From: Aureispira sp. CCB-QB1
Lineage (GTDB): Bacteria; Bacteroidota; Bacteroidia; Chitinophagales; Saprospiraceae
NCBI RefSeq assembly: GCF_000724545.1
Contig: NZ_JHBV01000140.1
Span: forward strand, 1 to 47,645
Reading direction: 5' to 3'
Length of the DNA stretch: 47,645 nucleotides
The translations under genes were made by a program, and so were the position numbers. Below the pieces are notes generated by a model that was not told the DNA's origin, searched no databases, and saw nothing but the letters and a program-made list of their open reading frames with translations. This document shows positions 33,066 to 43,116 of this stretch, one piece after another; within the stretch, counting starts at the first letter, position 1, and every line of letters starts with the position of its first letter.

Positions 33066-36000
33066 ATGAAACAAATCTATATTATATTATTTTTTTTATT
33101 AATTCAGAATATAGTTATAGCCCAACATTTTGAATGGGTAGCTAGATTAGGAGGCTCAGGAGCTCATGGTGAATATTCTGTTGCTATAGGGACAGATTCT
33201 CATGATAATATTTATACAGCAAATAATATTTATCACAATTCAACTTATTATAATACAGGAGGAGCAGGAGCAACTAATTTAAATGGTTTTGTCCTTACAA
33301 AATCAGATAATGATAAAAATATTATTTGGACAAAAAGTATAGCTATTTCATTAGCAGACTTAGAAGTTGTTGATATGGCTGTGTCTTCTGAAGGAAATGT
33401 CGTAAGTGTTGGTCTTTTTAAAGGTACAAAAGATTTTGATCCAGGAGCAGGGGTGCATAACCTTACTTCGGGAAGTAATGTAAATAATATTTTTATTCAA
33501 AAATTAGACTCTAATGGGAATTTTCTATGGGCGGAAGCATTAGCGAGCTTAGGCAACCAATATAATCCAACTGTAACTTTAGATACTGAAGGTAATATTA
33601 TTGTTTCGGGAGAAATAACGGATACAGTTGATTTCGATTTTGGACCTAGTGTAAATAATGTTGGGGCTACTTCATTTATATTAAAACTTACCCCGAATGG
33701 TGATGTTAATGATGTTCATGAGGTGGGGAGTTTAGATATTATATCTACTACAACAGATAGATCTGATAATATATTCCTTTTAGGGAAATTTTCAGGTACA
33801 AAAGATTTTGATCCAGGAGTAGGAGTTCAAAATATAACAGCAATTAATGTAGATTATTTTATATTAAAACTAGATTCAATAGGTGGCTACAATTGGGTGC
33901 ATCATTTTAGCCAAGGAACAGGAACTTATAATGTAAATAATGATAATCCTTCAATAGTTGCTAATGAGTCAGGAGAAATTTACACAGTTGGGACTTTTCA
34001 TACTAGTACGAATCTAAATCCCACAGGAATAATACCAAGTGTTCAGACAGCTAAAGGTGGGAAAGATATATTTATACTAAAACTAGACGTTAACGGAAAT
34101 TTTGTCTGGGGAAGATCGTTTGGAGGAGTAGGAGATGATATTGCAAGCTCTATAGTCGTCGATTCTGCAGAATATATTTACACCGCAGGCTCTTTTCGCC
34201 AAACAGTCGATTTTGACCCAAGTTATGGAGTATATAATTTAGTTTGGTATAATGGGTTTAATAGTTATGGCTCAGATGGTTTTATTCAAAAATTAGATCC
34301 TAATGGAAACTTTGTTTGGGTACAACATATTCGTTCTGTCGATTATTATTACTCTACGGATATGACAATTGGCAGTGATGCTACTTTGTATACTAACGGA
34401 TTTTATAGGCGTAGAACTTATTGGCCTAAAAATGATGGTACAAATATTTCTATCTCTAGTTCTGGAGGTGATGATATTGCGATAGGGAAAATACTTCAGG
34501 ATAGTTGTTCAAGTATGGGACTAGTTATAGATACAATTATTGATGCTACCTGTGGAAATTTAGGCTTAATCCAATTTAAGGCATTAGGTTCTGTAGCGCC
34601 TCATATTTATACTTGGAATACTACTGCTATAACTGTAGATTCAGTACTATCCATAAGTACTCCTGGTGTTTATACTGTGACCGTTGAGGATGGATTAGGG
34701 TGCATCCGAACTAGTTCTGTTCTATTGAATGGTCCTTCATTAACAACGTCTACATTGTTTGATTTAAATGCTAATTTGGTAGCTACAGGATTTCGTCCAG
34801 GACAGGCAACAACTATTTGGCTAGATGCATTTAATGATGGTTGTCAACCTGTAAATGGGCAGTTATCGTTAGTTTTAAGTCCTTTAGTTAATTACGATAG
34901 TGCGTCAATAAACCCTGATTTTATTCATGGTGACACATTAATTTGGAATTTTAATGCATTGATGTATGATTCATCCCACCTCCAACCAGAGATTTTTGTA
35001 ACGACATCTACAAATGCTCAAATAAGTGATAACATATGCCTTTTGTTGAAAATGAGCCCTGAATTAGGTGATAATGATGTTACCAATAATAACAAAAAAT
35101 ATTCTTTCGATGTGGTGAACAGTTACGATCCCAACACGAAAGGAGTTTACCCTAAAGGTCTTTGTAATTCTGGTTATGTGCAAAAAAACAAAAAATTAAC
35201 ATATACTATTCAATTTCAAAATACGGGGAATGCACCTGCCATAGATATAAACATCTTAGATACTCTTTCAGGGGCATTGGATGTAAATTCTGTTCGGATA
35301 GTAGGAAAAAGTCATCCCAAATTAGTTACTCATGTATTACCAGGAAATGTTTTAAGATTTGAATTTCAAAAGATTAATTTGCCAGACTCTACAACTAATG
35401 AAAACAATAGTCATGGATTTATTATTTTTGAAGTTTATCCACTACAAACAATACCTAATAGTACTCTATTAAGTAATAGTGCTGCGATTTATTTTGATTT
35501 TAATGACCCAATAATTACTAATACTGTACATAATATCATATTGGATACTTTGCCTGTCTATTCCTCTATAATTAATATTTCGTCTTGTTCTAGCTATATA
35601 TATAATAATAACAGTTATGATACTACAGGTACATATTTACATATCTATCAAACATTAGAAGGGTGCGATAGTACTGTTTATCTAAATTTGTCTATTTTGC
35701 CTCCAACTAATAGTCGTATTACACTTAGTCAATGTGATAGTTTTATGACTCCTAGTGGTAGTTTACTTGGAACAACAGGTATATATAATGATACAATAAC
35801 AAACAGTTTAGGGTGTGATAGTATTATATCAATTGATTTTACAAAATTAGAGACTACAAGTAATAATATATTTGTAGATATGTGTGATAGTTTTATAGCA
35901 CCAAGTGGTAACATATACAGAACTCCAGGTATATATAATGATACAATAACAAATAGCTTAGGGTGTGATAGTATTATTTTATTTAATGTTCAATCTGCGG

Positions 36001-36635
36001 TAACAACAGCAAATATATCAAGTACATTATGTGAAGGAACCTATTTTACAGGACCAAGTGGAAATATCTATACAATACCAGGGGCATATAGTGATACAAT
36101 AACAAATAGTTTGGGATGTGATAGTATTGTATCAATTGATTTGCTTTTGCCACCTGTTATTGATACTCTAGTTACTCAATCAGGTATTTCACTATTAGCA
36201 GCTACAGGAAACTATAATTACCAATGGATAGATTGTCAGAATGGTAATCTTCCTATTCCTGGAGAAACAAATCAACTATTTACGCCATTATCAAATGGTT
36301 ATTATGCAGTTATTATAGAAGTAAATGGTTGTTCTGATACATCAGAATGTATAAATGTTGTCATTACAAGTTCACAATCATTCATGCAAAAAACTACCGA
36401 TAAAGTTGTACTTTTTCCTAATCCTACTGAAGGTGGATTTAATATAGTTTTTGATAAAAAGTATGATGACCTAATTATTGAAATCTTGGATGTTACAGGA
36501 AAACAGGTAATGATAAAAAAACTCTCATCATTAAAATCAACTCAATTAAATATTGAGGGTAGACAAGGTTTTTATTTTATAAAAGTAGTTTTGGATAATA
36601 ACGAAGAAATCATTTTAAAAGTGCTAAAATTTTAA
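33066..36635 (+). CDS. Large T9SS-secreted SBBP-repeat protein
   Basis: 1189 residues. Signal peptide 1-20 (NIVIAQ). Residues about 25-480 are SBBP-type propeller repeats (GGVGDDIASSIVVDSAEYIY, DFDPGAGVHNL, repeated several times). About 490-560 is an Ig/SprB-like domain (GVYTVTVEDGLGC), about 570-830 a DUF11-like region (FQNTGNAPAIDINI), and about 840-1030 four tandem Cys repeats with CDSF..PSGN.Y and NDTITNSLGCDSI. The last 80 residues are a T9SS sorting domain (VLFPNPTEGGFNI, EILDVTGKQV, GFYFIKVVLD). Such proteins coat the cell surface or are shed. A rho-independent terminator follows. Confidence 0.9.
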   Translation: MKQIYIILFFLLIQNIVIAQHFEWVARLGGSGAHGEYSVAIGTDSHDNIYTANNIYHNSTYYNTGGAGATNLNGFVLTKSDNDKNIIWTKSIAISLADLEVVDMAVSSEGNVVSVGLFKGTKDFDPGAGVHNLTSGSNVNNIFIQKLDSNGNFLWAEALASLGNQYNPTVTLDTEGNIIVSGEITDTVDFDFGPSVNNVGATSFILKLTPNGDVNDVHEVGSLDIISTTTDRSDNIFLLGKFSGTKDFDPGVGVQNITAINVDYFILKLDSIGGYNWVHHFSQGTGTYNVNNDNPSIVANESGEIYTVGTFHTSTNLNPTGIIPSVQTAKGGKDIFILKLDVNGNFVWGRSFGGVGDDIASSIVVDSAEYIYTAGSFRQTVDFDPSYGVYNLVWYNGFNSYGSDGFIQKLDPNGNFVWVQHIRSVDYYYSTDMTIGSDATLYTNGFYRRRTYWPKNDGTNISISSSGGDDIAIGKILQDSCSSMGLVIDTIIDATCGNLGLIQFKALGSVAPHIYTWNTTAITVDSVLSISTPGVYTVTVEDGLGCIRTSSVLLNGPSLTTSTLFDLNANLVATGFRPGQATTIWLDAFNDGCQPVNGQLSLVLSPLVNYDSASINPDFIHGDTLIWNFNALMYDSSHLQPEIFVTTSTNAQISDNICLLLKMSPELGDNDVTNNNKKYSFDVVNSYDPNTKGVYPKGLCNSGYVQKNKKLTYTIQFQNTGNAPAIDINILDTLSGALDVNSVRIVGKSHPKLVTHVLPGNVLRFEFQKINLPDSTTNENNSHGFIIFEVYPLQTIPNSTLLSNSAAIYFDFNDPIITNTVHNIILDTLPVYSSIINISSCSSYIYNNNSYDTTGTYLHIYQTLEGCDSTVYLNLSILPPTNSRITLSQCDSFMTPSGSLLGTTGIYNDTITNSLGCDSIISIDFTKLETTSNNIFVDMCDSFIAPSGNIYRTPGIYNDTITNSLGCDSIILFNVQSAVTTANISSTLCEGTYFTGPSGNIYTIPGAYSDTITNSLGCDSIVSIDLLLPPVIDTLVTQSGISLLAATGNYNYQWIDCQNGNLPIPGETNQLFTPLSNGYYAVIIEVNGCSDTSECINVVITSSQSFMQKTTDKVVLFPNPTEGGFNIVFDKKYDDLIIEILDVTGKQVMIKKLSSLKSTQLNIEGRQGFYFIKVVLDNNEEIILKVLKF
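35585..36150 (+). repeat. Four tandem in-gene repeats (CDS/LGCDS units)
   Basis: Four units of about 115-150 bp within the T9SS gene. Each runs from a Cys box (for example CDSFMTPSGS) through a Y-N-DTITN core to LGCDSII; units 2, 3 and 4 are nearly identical in the NDTITNSLGCDS part, at DNA level as well (ATATATAATGATACAATAAC). Confidence 0.8.
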
Positions 36636-36656
36636 TTAGTAATAGTTACAATACAG

Positions 36657-36690
36657 AAGGAGTCTTGTCTTGAAGGTATGACTCCTTTTT
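36657..36690 (+). terminator. Rho-independent terminator
   Basis: AAGGAGTC and GACTCCTT around a loop of about 17 bases, then TTTAG, 21 bp after the T9SS gene stop. Confidence 0.75.
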
Positions 36691-37251
36691 AGTAACTATT
36701 CTCAAATTTGGGGGCATTATAAGTTCGGTTATTATTCGTGGTTTAATAAAATATAAGTTCGTAGTTAGATCTTTTATTAATATTGCAAGAAAGCTCCTAA
36801 AAAATCATCTTTTTGATAGTAATTCTTAAAAGTTAGTTGGTAGACTACTCTAAAAAACCTTGTCTATAAACAAGGAGGGCTATCTATATCCTTATGGGAA
36901 GAAAAAGGGGGGAAACATGATTTTACCAAGAACCAAAGAGCGATGAATATGGCAAAAAAGATATCAATAAGGATGGAATTGGATCTATTTTTCAAAAAAA
37001 GAGCCTTCTAGAACAATGGGCGACTAAGCGCTAATTTATTGAAATTACACAAGAGCTATTTTACGAACTGTACTCGGGGTGTTCAGTGCAACAACACGAT
37101 AAAATTAGTGGGGTCTCATGGACCCACTTAATTTTGATCGCTAATTGTTGTAGCCTGTTTTTTTATAATTTTTACCCGTATTTTAATTGATAAAGCTTTG
37201 GCTTTTATGATAACAAATGTGTAATAGCGCATATTTTGCTGCTTTATTACT
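36691..37251. other. Intergenic region, no recognised gene
   Basis: Short reading frames only. A stem-loop with GTGGGGTCTCATGGACCCAC at about 37108-37132 may be a terminator or structured element. The stretch 36890-37035 is open in one plus frame for about 45 codons without a recognisable product. Confidence 0.4.
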
Positions 37252-37536
37252 CTATTTTCCATCAATACGGAGTTTTTCATATGAGTTGGAGAAATGATTT
37301 ATGTTAAAATCAGAAAACAACTTCATTACATTTTTATATTTAGTAGTGAATCTCAGAGGATGTCCATCAGCTAATGTTAAAATAGCTAATTGCCAGTAGG
37401 CAAATCCTCTGGTATATTTTTGCATTTAAAAATAGCCTTTGAAATTTAAATATAAAGGTTTAAGAGCAACATCAAATTCAAAATAAAAAAGCCCTTTCTC
37501 TAGCTGGTTTAAGTAAAGTACAGCTGCTGGCTTCAT
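37252..37536 (-). other. Two small in-phase open frames separated by one stop
   Basis: The minus strand has a 36-codon frame (37426-37536, MKPAAVLYLNQLEKGLFYF start) and, right after its TAA, a 57-codon frame starting ATG (37252-37425; MQKYTRGFAYWQLAILTLAD, KYKNVMKLFSDF). They are in the same phase, downstream of the GNAT gene. Either a broken gene of about 94 codons or two small proteins. No family recognised. Confidence 0.35.
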
Positions 37537-37570
37537 CTTAAAAATAAAGCTTTTCATACATGGATATTTA

Positions 37571-38125
37571 TCAACAAGACTCCTCTACATCTAAAAACCA
37601 AAGAAAGTACAAAGAAATATGTTTCTGGACGATCCAATCTGACTGATGGACTATAAATAAGACGATCTCTGAATGAGAAGACAAACATTCAAATCCTAGT
37701 CGCTTAGCTAGTTTTTGGCTAGAAATATTACTTGGCTCACATTCAATGATAACAGACTGGATTTTTTCTTCTTCAAAGACCTTGGAAATAAGCAAAGAAC
37801 AAGCCCTTGTCATATAGCCTTTCCCCTGTGCTCCTATCCCCAAAAAATAAGATAATTTGACCGTTTGATTTTCCATTTGTCCACTATGCAAACTAACTTG
37901 CCCAATGAGTTGTTGGTTTAACCAAATGCCATACTGCTCTTCTCCCCAATAAAAATCACTTTGTTCATGCTGGGCAATATGCTCTTTTGAAGCAGCAATA
38001 GAAGCTATCTTGCCCCAAGAAGGAAGCCACTCCTCTAGTACAGTTTGAGAAGTGGCAATAAGGTGATATAGATGCTCAGCATCTGTTTGCACTTGTAGTT
38101 TTTTTAAATAAACCTCATAAAGCAT
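37571..38125 (-). CDS. GNAT acetyltransferase, RimJ/RimL type
   Basis: 184 residues. Acetyl-CoA-binding motif A with LGIGAQGKGYMTRACSLL, and motif B NISSQKLAKRLGFE; the start VYLKKLQVQTDAEHLYHLIA is typical of RimL-like Ser/Ala N-acetyltransferases. It is the third gene of a minus-strand operon, 5 bp after the OTU-like protein gene. A role in modifying or neutralising the neighbour's product or a host protein is possible but not shown. Confidence 0.88.
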   Translation of the reverse strand: MLYEVYLKKLQVQTDAEHLYHLIATSQTVLEEWLPSWGKIASIAASKEHIAQHEQSDFYWGEEQYGIWLNQQLIGQVSLHSGQMENQTVKLSYFLGIGAQGKGYMTRACSLLISKVFEEEKIQSVIIECEPSNISSQKLAKRLGFECLSSHSEIVLFIVHQSDWIVQKHISLYFLWFLDVEESC

Positions 38126-38130
38126 TTTTC

Positions 38131-39657
38131 CTAAGCATCATTTTTACTCATTGGACTAAAATGAACATTATTGGCATTGTGGATATAAATGGTTGTTCCC
38201 CCACCAAAATTATACGTCCAATTATCCATTAAATTTCCCTGTGTAAAAAAGATATTCACATCATTAGGATCTTGATTTAACGCTACTAAAATTTCTTCTA
38301 GAACTCGCTGATCATTATACAAAAACTGATTTGCTTGCGCCAAGCCAGCATCAATCAAAGCCTGTCGAATTTCAGCAATTCGCTCTGCGGAGGTATTTAA
38401 ACCAAGTGCAATACGAATAGAATCAATAAGGCAATTCAATCCTTCCCCACTAGCCGATCCAACGATAAACGATTCCCCATTAACATCAATGGCCGAATCC
38501 CAAGTAAAATTTTTCCATTTAAAAAATAACCCTCCATATCCAATACGCTTCATATAGCGCTTAAACTCCTCTTGCCTTTCTTCACTTTTTTGGGTATCTT
38601 GATGTTCCCAATCCTTCTTTAGATAAGATAAAAAAGCTGTATTAATCGTTGAATCATCCTCAACAATAGGATGCCCATGATCTCCATCTATACGCACACA
38701 TTGTGTCTCTTCTCCCCTATCTGCGCCAACAACAAACGGAAATTTATGTATATTTTCATTGCCTGCTGTCACCCAACCATAAGTACGAGCATAATGTTCC
38801 AATTTTCTGACCTCAATAGGATCTGTCGAGTCATACTTTGCAGCTCCACCATTGGAAGAATCTACTTTGGCAGATTTTAAAATACCTGTTGAGCCATCCT
38901 TTTTTCTTAAGTGTTTACCATCATGAGGGAATGTTTTTAAATCACCCATTTTTTCAATCATATCCCGCTCAACCTCATCCATTCGGTTTTCGACTAATTC
39001 AGCATCTTCTGCGGTGCTACTGTCGATCTCCTCTCCAAAACGTTGCTTAGCGTCTTCTTTATAAGATTGGGTTCTATTGTAATCATATATCTGAGCTATG
39101 AAGGTAATCGTGTCATCTGCCTCCCTCCTGTATTCTACCCATTCTCCATCTAAAAGACCAACATAAGTGGCATTAGCTTCGTCAATACACATTTCACATT
39201 TTATATCATCAAAACGACCAATAATATGGTCACGATAATAGTCATTATAAGCTTCAATTAACTTATTCAAATCGTTATAGACCCCTCGCAAACTATTCAT
39301 CAAATCAGAAGCTCTTTCATTACCTTGAATTGCTTGCATTTGCTCCTTTGATGGGTCAAAAACCTCTCTTAAACTTCTTAAGTTTCCTATTTGAATAAAT
39401 GCTTCACACAATGCCAAATATCTATTTTCTAATAACGTCCAACGGTCTAAAAGCCCTGTTCTTGTCTCTACCTCTATTATTGACTCTATCTTCGCTTTAA
39501 GAATCATTAATTCTTGATAAACGCCCTTTATTTTATTTTTTTTTGTTTTAGGATCTACCTTTAATAAATTAGTCGCATTAGCTCCTGTGATAGACTCTAA
39601 TTGATGCCTTATCATATCTCTAATTGCCTCCGAAAAATTTATATCATTATTTTGCAT
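38131..39657 (-). CDS. Large protein with OTU-like cysteine-protease C-terminus
   Basis: 508 residues, no signal peptide. Residues about 1-150 are helical and coiled-coil; about 150-330 is a mixed region; the last ~130 residues look like an OTU/papain-like protease: SGEGLNCLIDSIRIALG with candidate nucleophile C409, and NNVHFSPMS with candidate H499. This layout (helical delivery part plus terminal protease) resembles polymorphic-toxin or contractile-injection effectors. The upstream gene (39701-40738) and the GNAT gene downstream are 43 bp and 5 bp away on the same strand. The family call rests only on the two motifs. Confidence 0.6.
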   Translation of the reverse strand: MQNNDINFSEAIRDMIRHQLESITGANATNLLKVDPKTKKNKIKGVYQELMILKAKIESIIEVETRTGLLDRWTLLENRYLALCEAFIQIGNLRSLREVFDPSKEQMQAIQGNERASDLMNSLRGVYNDLNKLIEAYNDYYRDHIIGRFDDIKCEMCIDEANATYVGLLDGEWVEYRREADDTITFIAQIYDYNRTQSYKEDAKQRFGEEIDSSTAEDAELVENRMDEVERDMIEKMGDLKTFPHDGKHLRKKDGSTGILKSAKVDSSNGGAAKYDSTDPIEVRKLEHYARTYGWVTAGNENIHKFPFVVGADRGEETQCVRIDGDHGHPIVEDDSTINTAFLSYLKKDWEHQDTQKSEERQEEFKRYMKRIGYGGLFFKWKNFTWDSAIDVNGESFIVGSASGEGLNCLIDSIRIALGLNTSAERIAEIRQALIDAGLAQANQFLYNDQRVLEEILVALNQDPNDVNIFFTQGNLMDNWTYNFGGGTTIYIHNANNVHFSPMSKNDA

Positions 39658-39700
39658 TTATATCTTGGTTTTAATTTGCCTTTGAATAAAATAAGTTGGA

Positions 39701-40738
39701 TTATAGTTTCTCCTCTATTTGAGCAGCCAATTGGGTAGCATTTTCTAGGTTGCTTCCCTCTACTTGATTAAAGAATTGTTCCAATACTCCCTTAATCTGA
39801 TTAAAGGTCTTGCTAGCTTCTTTATAATCCGCTACCATTTGTTTGAGTATCTCCCCAAACTCCGACTTATTGTGTTCTTTGACAAATTTGGTCCATTCAC
39901 TAATTCGCTCTTTCATATCCTCCAGATGGTTTTCAATAATAGAAACATCCCGAATATCCCCGCTAGAGAGCGATTGATAAAAGCCATTTCTGTGTTTTAA
40001 TGTTCTAGCATAGAGCTTTTCTTCCCTTGCTTTTAGACCATCCACCTCACTTTCATCCCCTTCTTTTGCTTTTTTCCGCTTCTCGAAAAAGGCTTCAAAC
40101 TGTTGAACCGTCTTTTCAATTTTAGCATGTTTCTCACTCTGAGCAGCTCCGTTGGCATGGGCAGCTCTCCATTGACGACATAGACGTTTTAAACGCTTTA
40201 GTGCTTGATCTTTTTCTTCTACTTTTTCCTTATTTTTTTGGGGCTGAACATAGAGTTTGGCATATTTCTCTATGCCATTTTCAATCATTTCTAATGGAGC
40301 TTCTTCTGGTACTTGGCTAGCCGTAGCAGCTTCAGCAGAGACCGTCTTTAAATCAGGCAATTCACTAACAAACTCAATATAGATGTTTGATTTTTTGAGT
40401 TCTTTATTTACTGCTTTGATGGTACTATCTTTGGCACCTTTGCCCACTTCTGGCAACATTTTGATCGTAAATCCCTCGCCTAAAGGCTCAACAAAACAAC
40501 GCCCAGCTACAAACGTTTTTTCTGCTTTTTGTTCTTTTTTAAAGTTTTTCCAACTTTGAGGCGTTTCTCCCAAGTATACAAAAGGCATGGGATCTGTCTC
40601 CTTAAACTCTGCATCCAATTTTAAAATAAACTCACAAATTCCCCCTGTATTTTTGCCTAAAAACTCCCTCAATAACTTTCTATATTGAGGATGTTTAAAG
40701 CCTTTTATACTATTAACATCTTTGAACTTTTTTTTCAT
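39701..40738 (-). CDS. Coiled-coil hypothetical protein (operon with OTU-like protein)
   Basis: 345 residues, cytoplasmic. A globular N-terminal part (about 1-135, with FVYLGETPQSWKNFKKEQK) is followed by long charged helices (about 165-340, with EKVEEKDQALKRLKRLCRQW and later heptads). No known family recognised. First gene of the minus-strand trio with the OTU-like protein and the acetyltransferase; it may be a chaperone, carrier or scaffold for the protease-like protein. The trio starts near an attC-like site. Confidence 0.6.
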   Translation of the reverse strand: MKKKFKDVNSIKGFKHPQYRKLLREFLGKNTGGICEFILKLDAEFKETDPMPFVYLGETPQSWKNFKKEQKAEKTFVAGRCFVEPLGEGFTIKMLPEVGKGAKDSTIKAVNKELKKSNIYIEFVSELPDLKTVSAEAATASQVPEEAPLEMIENGIEKYAKLYVQPQKNKEKVEEKDQALKRLKRLCRQWRAAHANGAAQSEKHAKIEKTVQQFEAFFEKRKKAKEGDESEVDGLKAREEKLYARTLKHRNGFYQSLSSGDIRDVSIIENHLEDMKERISEWTKFVKEHNKSEFGEILKQMVADYKEASKTFNQIKGVLEQFFNQVEGSNLENATQLAAQIEEKL

Positions 40739-40854
40739 GAAAAAATTGGTTTATGATTCAATAAAATATACAAAACACCAATATATGTATATTTATTGCA
40801 ATGGGTGTTGAATTCCTATGGCTTTTATTCCTGAGGTCGCAATTTTGTTGAATT

Positions 40855-41014
40855 GAGCATAATGTCTGGCTATATAACGTGCCACAAGTTATGCGAACAG
40901 AAATATAAGTATTCCCAAGAGCAAAATCTGCGATTTTGCGGTGTTAGACACGCCACTTGAACTTTAGCTTTAGCCCTGAACTGTATTATTGACATATAAC
41001 GCCGTGTTGTCTTC
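40855..41014 (-). repeat. attC-like site (array 2, site 1, short form)
   Basis: Right box GTTGTCTTC (41006-41014) is the exact inverse complement of GAAGACAAC at 42584-42592. The interior has a single GCAAAATCTGCGATTTTGCGGTG palindrome and TTAGCTTTAGCCC. The left box is GAGCATAAT, one base off GAGCATAAC. Confidence 0.75.
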
Positions 41015-41019
41015 AGTAT

Positions 41020-42564
41020 TTATTTGCAATTATTTTTTAACAATATCTGGACTTCATCTCCATATAATTCTGTAAATCCAAGTTCTAAAGCTTTATTCAG
41101 ATTAATGCATGCTGTTTCTTTTTTATTTTGAGCAATCTGAATTAATGCTAAATTCTTGTATGTATAACAATTATTTGGGAAATAAGCTAATGATTCTTTT
41201 ATATCATCTATGGCTTTATCATACTCACCTAATTGATATTTTGCATAGGCCCGATTATTATATGCTCTACCGATTGTAGCATCGTCAGGTTGCAAGTTTA
41301 TTATTTTATTAAAGAAGAATATTGCTGAGTCTGGCTTGTTATTTTCCAAATAATGAAACGAAATAATATCTAGAGGAATTGAATTACTGGAATCTACAGA
41401 AATAGCTTTTGTACACGTTTCAACTAATTTATCTCCTTCTTTTAGAAACTTATAGTTTAGGGCTTGAAAAATATATGCATCAATAAGATTTGGGAATTGT
41501 TTTAATATTTGATGAAGTATTTTTTCTGAGGTTCTATATTCTTGTAAGTGAAAATATAGTTTGCCTTTTAATAATTTAGGGCTGCTTTTTGAATTGTCAA
41601 GCTCAATAAGTCTATCAAGTATTTCAAGGGCTTTTTCTTTCTCTTTTTTTACGACATAATAGGTGCTTATTTTTTCACCTAACGAAGTAAGGTTAGATTC
41701 AATAGATAGTATTTCTTCTATTGTTTTGTAAGCCTTATATTTATCTATCTCGTAATCAATTTTAGCCATAATAAATAAATATTCAGGATTATTAGAATCA
41801 CTTAATAGTAGGACTTTTATAATCTTTTTAGCTAAATCATATTGCTCTGCTTTTATGAGATAAAGGAAGAAAGTATGAAAATCATCAATGTTATTAATTT
41901 TTTTATAATCTAAAGGTATAATAACCCCTTTATAGGCACATTCAAGATTTAGTGTGGTAGAATCTATTTTTGTGATAAACAGTTGCATTCTATCTCCCTC
42001 TTTAAATTGAGGTATTGTACCGACAGATTTTATATAATCTGCAACTTTAATACAAACCTCTTGAGAGTTTAGTTTGAAATAGACTATAGATTGGTCTATT
42101 TCATTTACTTCTACTAAAATAGAGTCATTTAAGAATGCAATAGAAGATTCTAATTTATATAATCCAGTAAAATATTTTTGGCAATTATCATTTTCTTCCA
42201 TGACAGGCGGAAGATTTAATGGATAATTCATGAATCCCGAAATGATGTTAAATGCTTCACAATCTTTTTTTAGTTCAGTGGTTATATTAAGACCATAATC
42301 TATAATTTTTTGCTCTTGATTTGTATCATATATAAGACTTGTTTTTTTCTTATCCATCACTTTCTTATATAAATACTGGACTTCTTTTAGTTTAAAACAC
42401 TTATTCACTTGATTGGTGAGAGAATCTCTATCTAAATTTTTGTTATCATAGGTTATTTTTGATAGACAATTACAAGCAATATTATTAAGACTATCCAATA
42501 AATTTTGGGAATAAGAGTTTGTGGAAATTGAACAGAATAATACTAAGATAATATTTTTGATCAT
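41020..42564 (-). CDS. Cassette gene: secreted TPR protein
   Basis: 514 residues from 42564, taken because it gives a signal peptide (MIKNIILVLFCSISTNSYSQ); the ATG 51 bp upstream lies in the cassette leader. A Cys pair (ACNC) begins the mature N-terminal domain. Residues about 230-510 are tetratricopeptide repeats (AKYQLGEYDKAIDDIKESLA, PDDATIGRAYNNRA, ETACINLNKALELG). TPR proteins act as protein-interaction scaffolds; partner unknown. The cassette's start and end boxes match exactly over nine bases. Confidence 0.82.
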   Translation of the reverse strand: MIKNIILVLFCSISTNSYSQNLLDSLNNIACNCLSKITYDNKNLDRDSLTNQVNKCFKLKEVQYLYKKVMDKKKTSLIYDTNQEQKIIDYGLNITTELKKDCEAFNIISGFMNYPLNLPPVMEENDNCQKYFTGLYKLESSIAFLNDSILVEVNEIDQSIVYFKLNSQEVCIKVADYIKSVGTIPQFKEGDRMQLFITKIDSTTLNLECAYKGVIIPLDYKKINNIDDFHTFFLYLIKAEQYDLAKKIIKVLLLSDSNNPEYLFIMAKIDYEIDKYKAYKTIEEILSIESNLTSLGEKISTYYVVKKEKEKALEILDRLIELDNSKSSPKLLKGKLYFHLQEYRTSEKILHQILKQFPNLIDAYIFQALNYKFLKEGDKLVETCTKAISVDSSNSIPLDIISFHYLENNKPDSAIFFFNKIINLQPDDATIGRAYNNRAYAKYQLGEYDKAIDDIKESLAYFPNNCYTYKNLALIQIAQNKKETACINLNKALELGFTELYGDEVQILLKNNCK

Positions 42565-42583
42565 GGTAATTTTAGATTTTATT

Positions 42584-42786
42584 GAAGACAACGGCTTGCG
42601 CATATAGCGTGACACAAGTCATGCACCACTAAATATAGTCGTTCCCCGAGCAAAATCTATGATTTTGCCAGTAAATTTTATTTTCGTCTAGTGGCAAAAT
42701 CATAGATTTTGCGGTGCTTTACATGCGTTCATTCTTATAAAGCTGTTCCTGGAACGTGGCATGAATATATGCGCCTTGTTATCGAC
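42584..42786 (-). repeat. attC-like site (array 2, site 2, long form)
   Basis: Arms ACAACGGCTTGCGCATATAG and AATATATGCGCCTTGTTATC pair. Inside, GCAAAATCTATGATTTTGCC and GGCAAAATCATAGATTTTGC flank AGTAAATTTTATTTTCGTCT, giving two palindromes that also pair with one another. Confidence 0.85.
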
Positions 42787-43116
42787 TGGCTTCTTATAAT
42801 AATTGTTCCATTGGATTAGTTTAGGCAATTCTCAATAAATAATGACTCCACTTTTAATCTTATTTCACTGTGCTTAAGCTTTTTTAAAGCTACGTTTTAG
42901 AATTATGGGGTAGTTTTTTTGTAATTTGCCTTAGTGTTTTTTCCAAAGTTTTAGGGCACAAAAAAGCAAAAAATAAGATAGAAAAACGAAGAAATTTTGT
43001 AACAATTTCACACAAATTTAAAAACGGGGGAGGGAATAGAAGTTTTTCAAGAACGAGCAATATTACTAGAATTTTCCCCTTGCCAAAAAAATAAAGATAC
43101 AACATCTTAATCTACA
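42787..43116. other. Cassette 3' tail between RDD gene and attC
   Basis: 330 bp inside the cassette of the RDD protein. A minus-strand frame at 42890-43105 (71 codons, hydrophobic then basic) is possible but has composition like non-coding AT-rich DNA; I do not call it a gene. Confidence 0.4.

Noticed and set aside
36890-37035. Open stretch of about 45 codons on the plus strand
   Set aside because: No start, no similarity I can recognise, and stops in all frames soon after.
42890-43105. 71-codon hydrophobic/basic frame in the RDD cassette
   Set aside because: No recognisable domain and composition typical of AT-rich DNA; kept only as a note.
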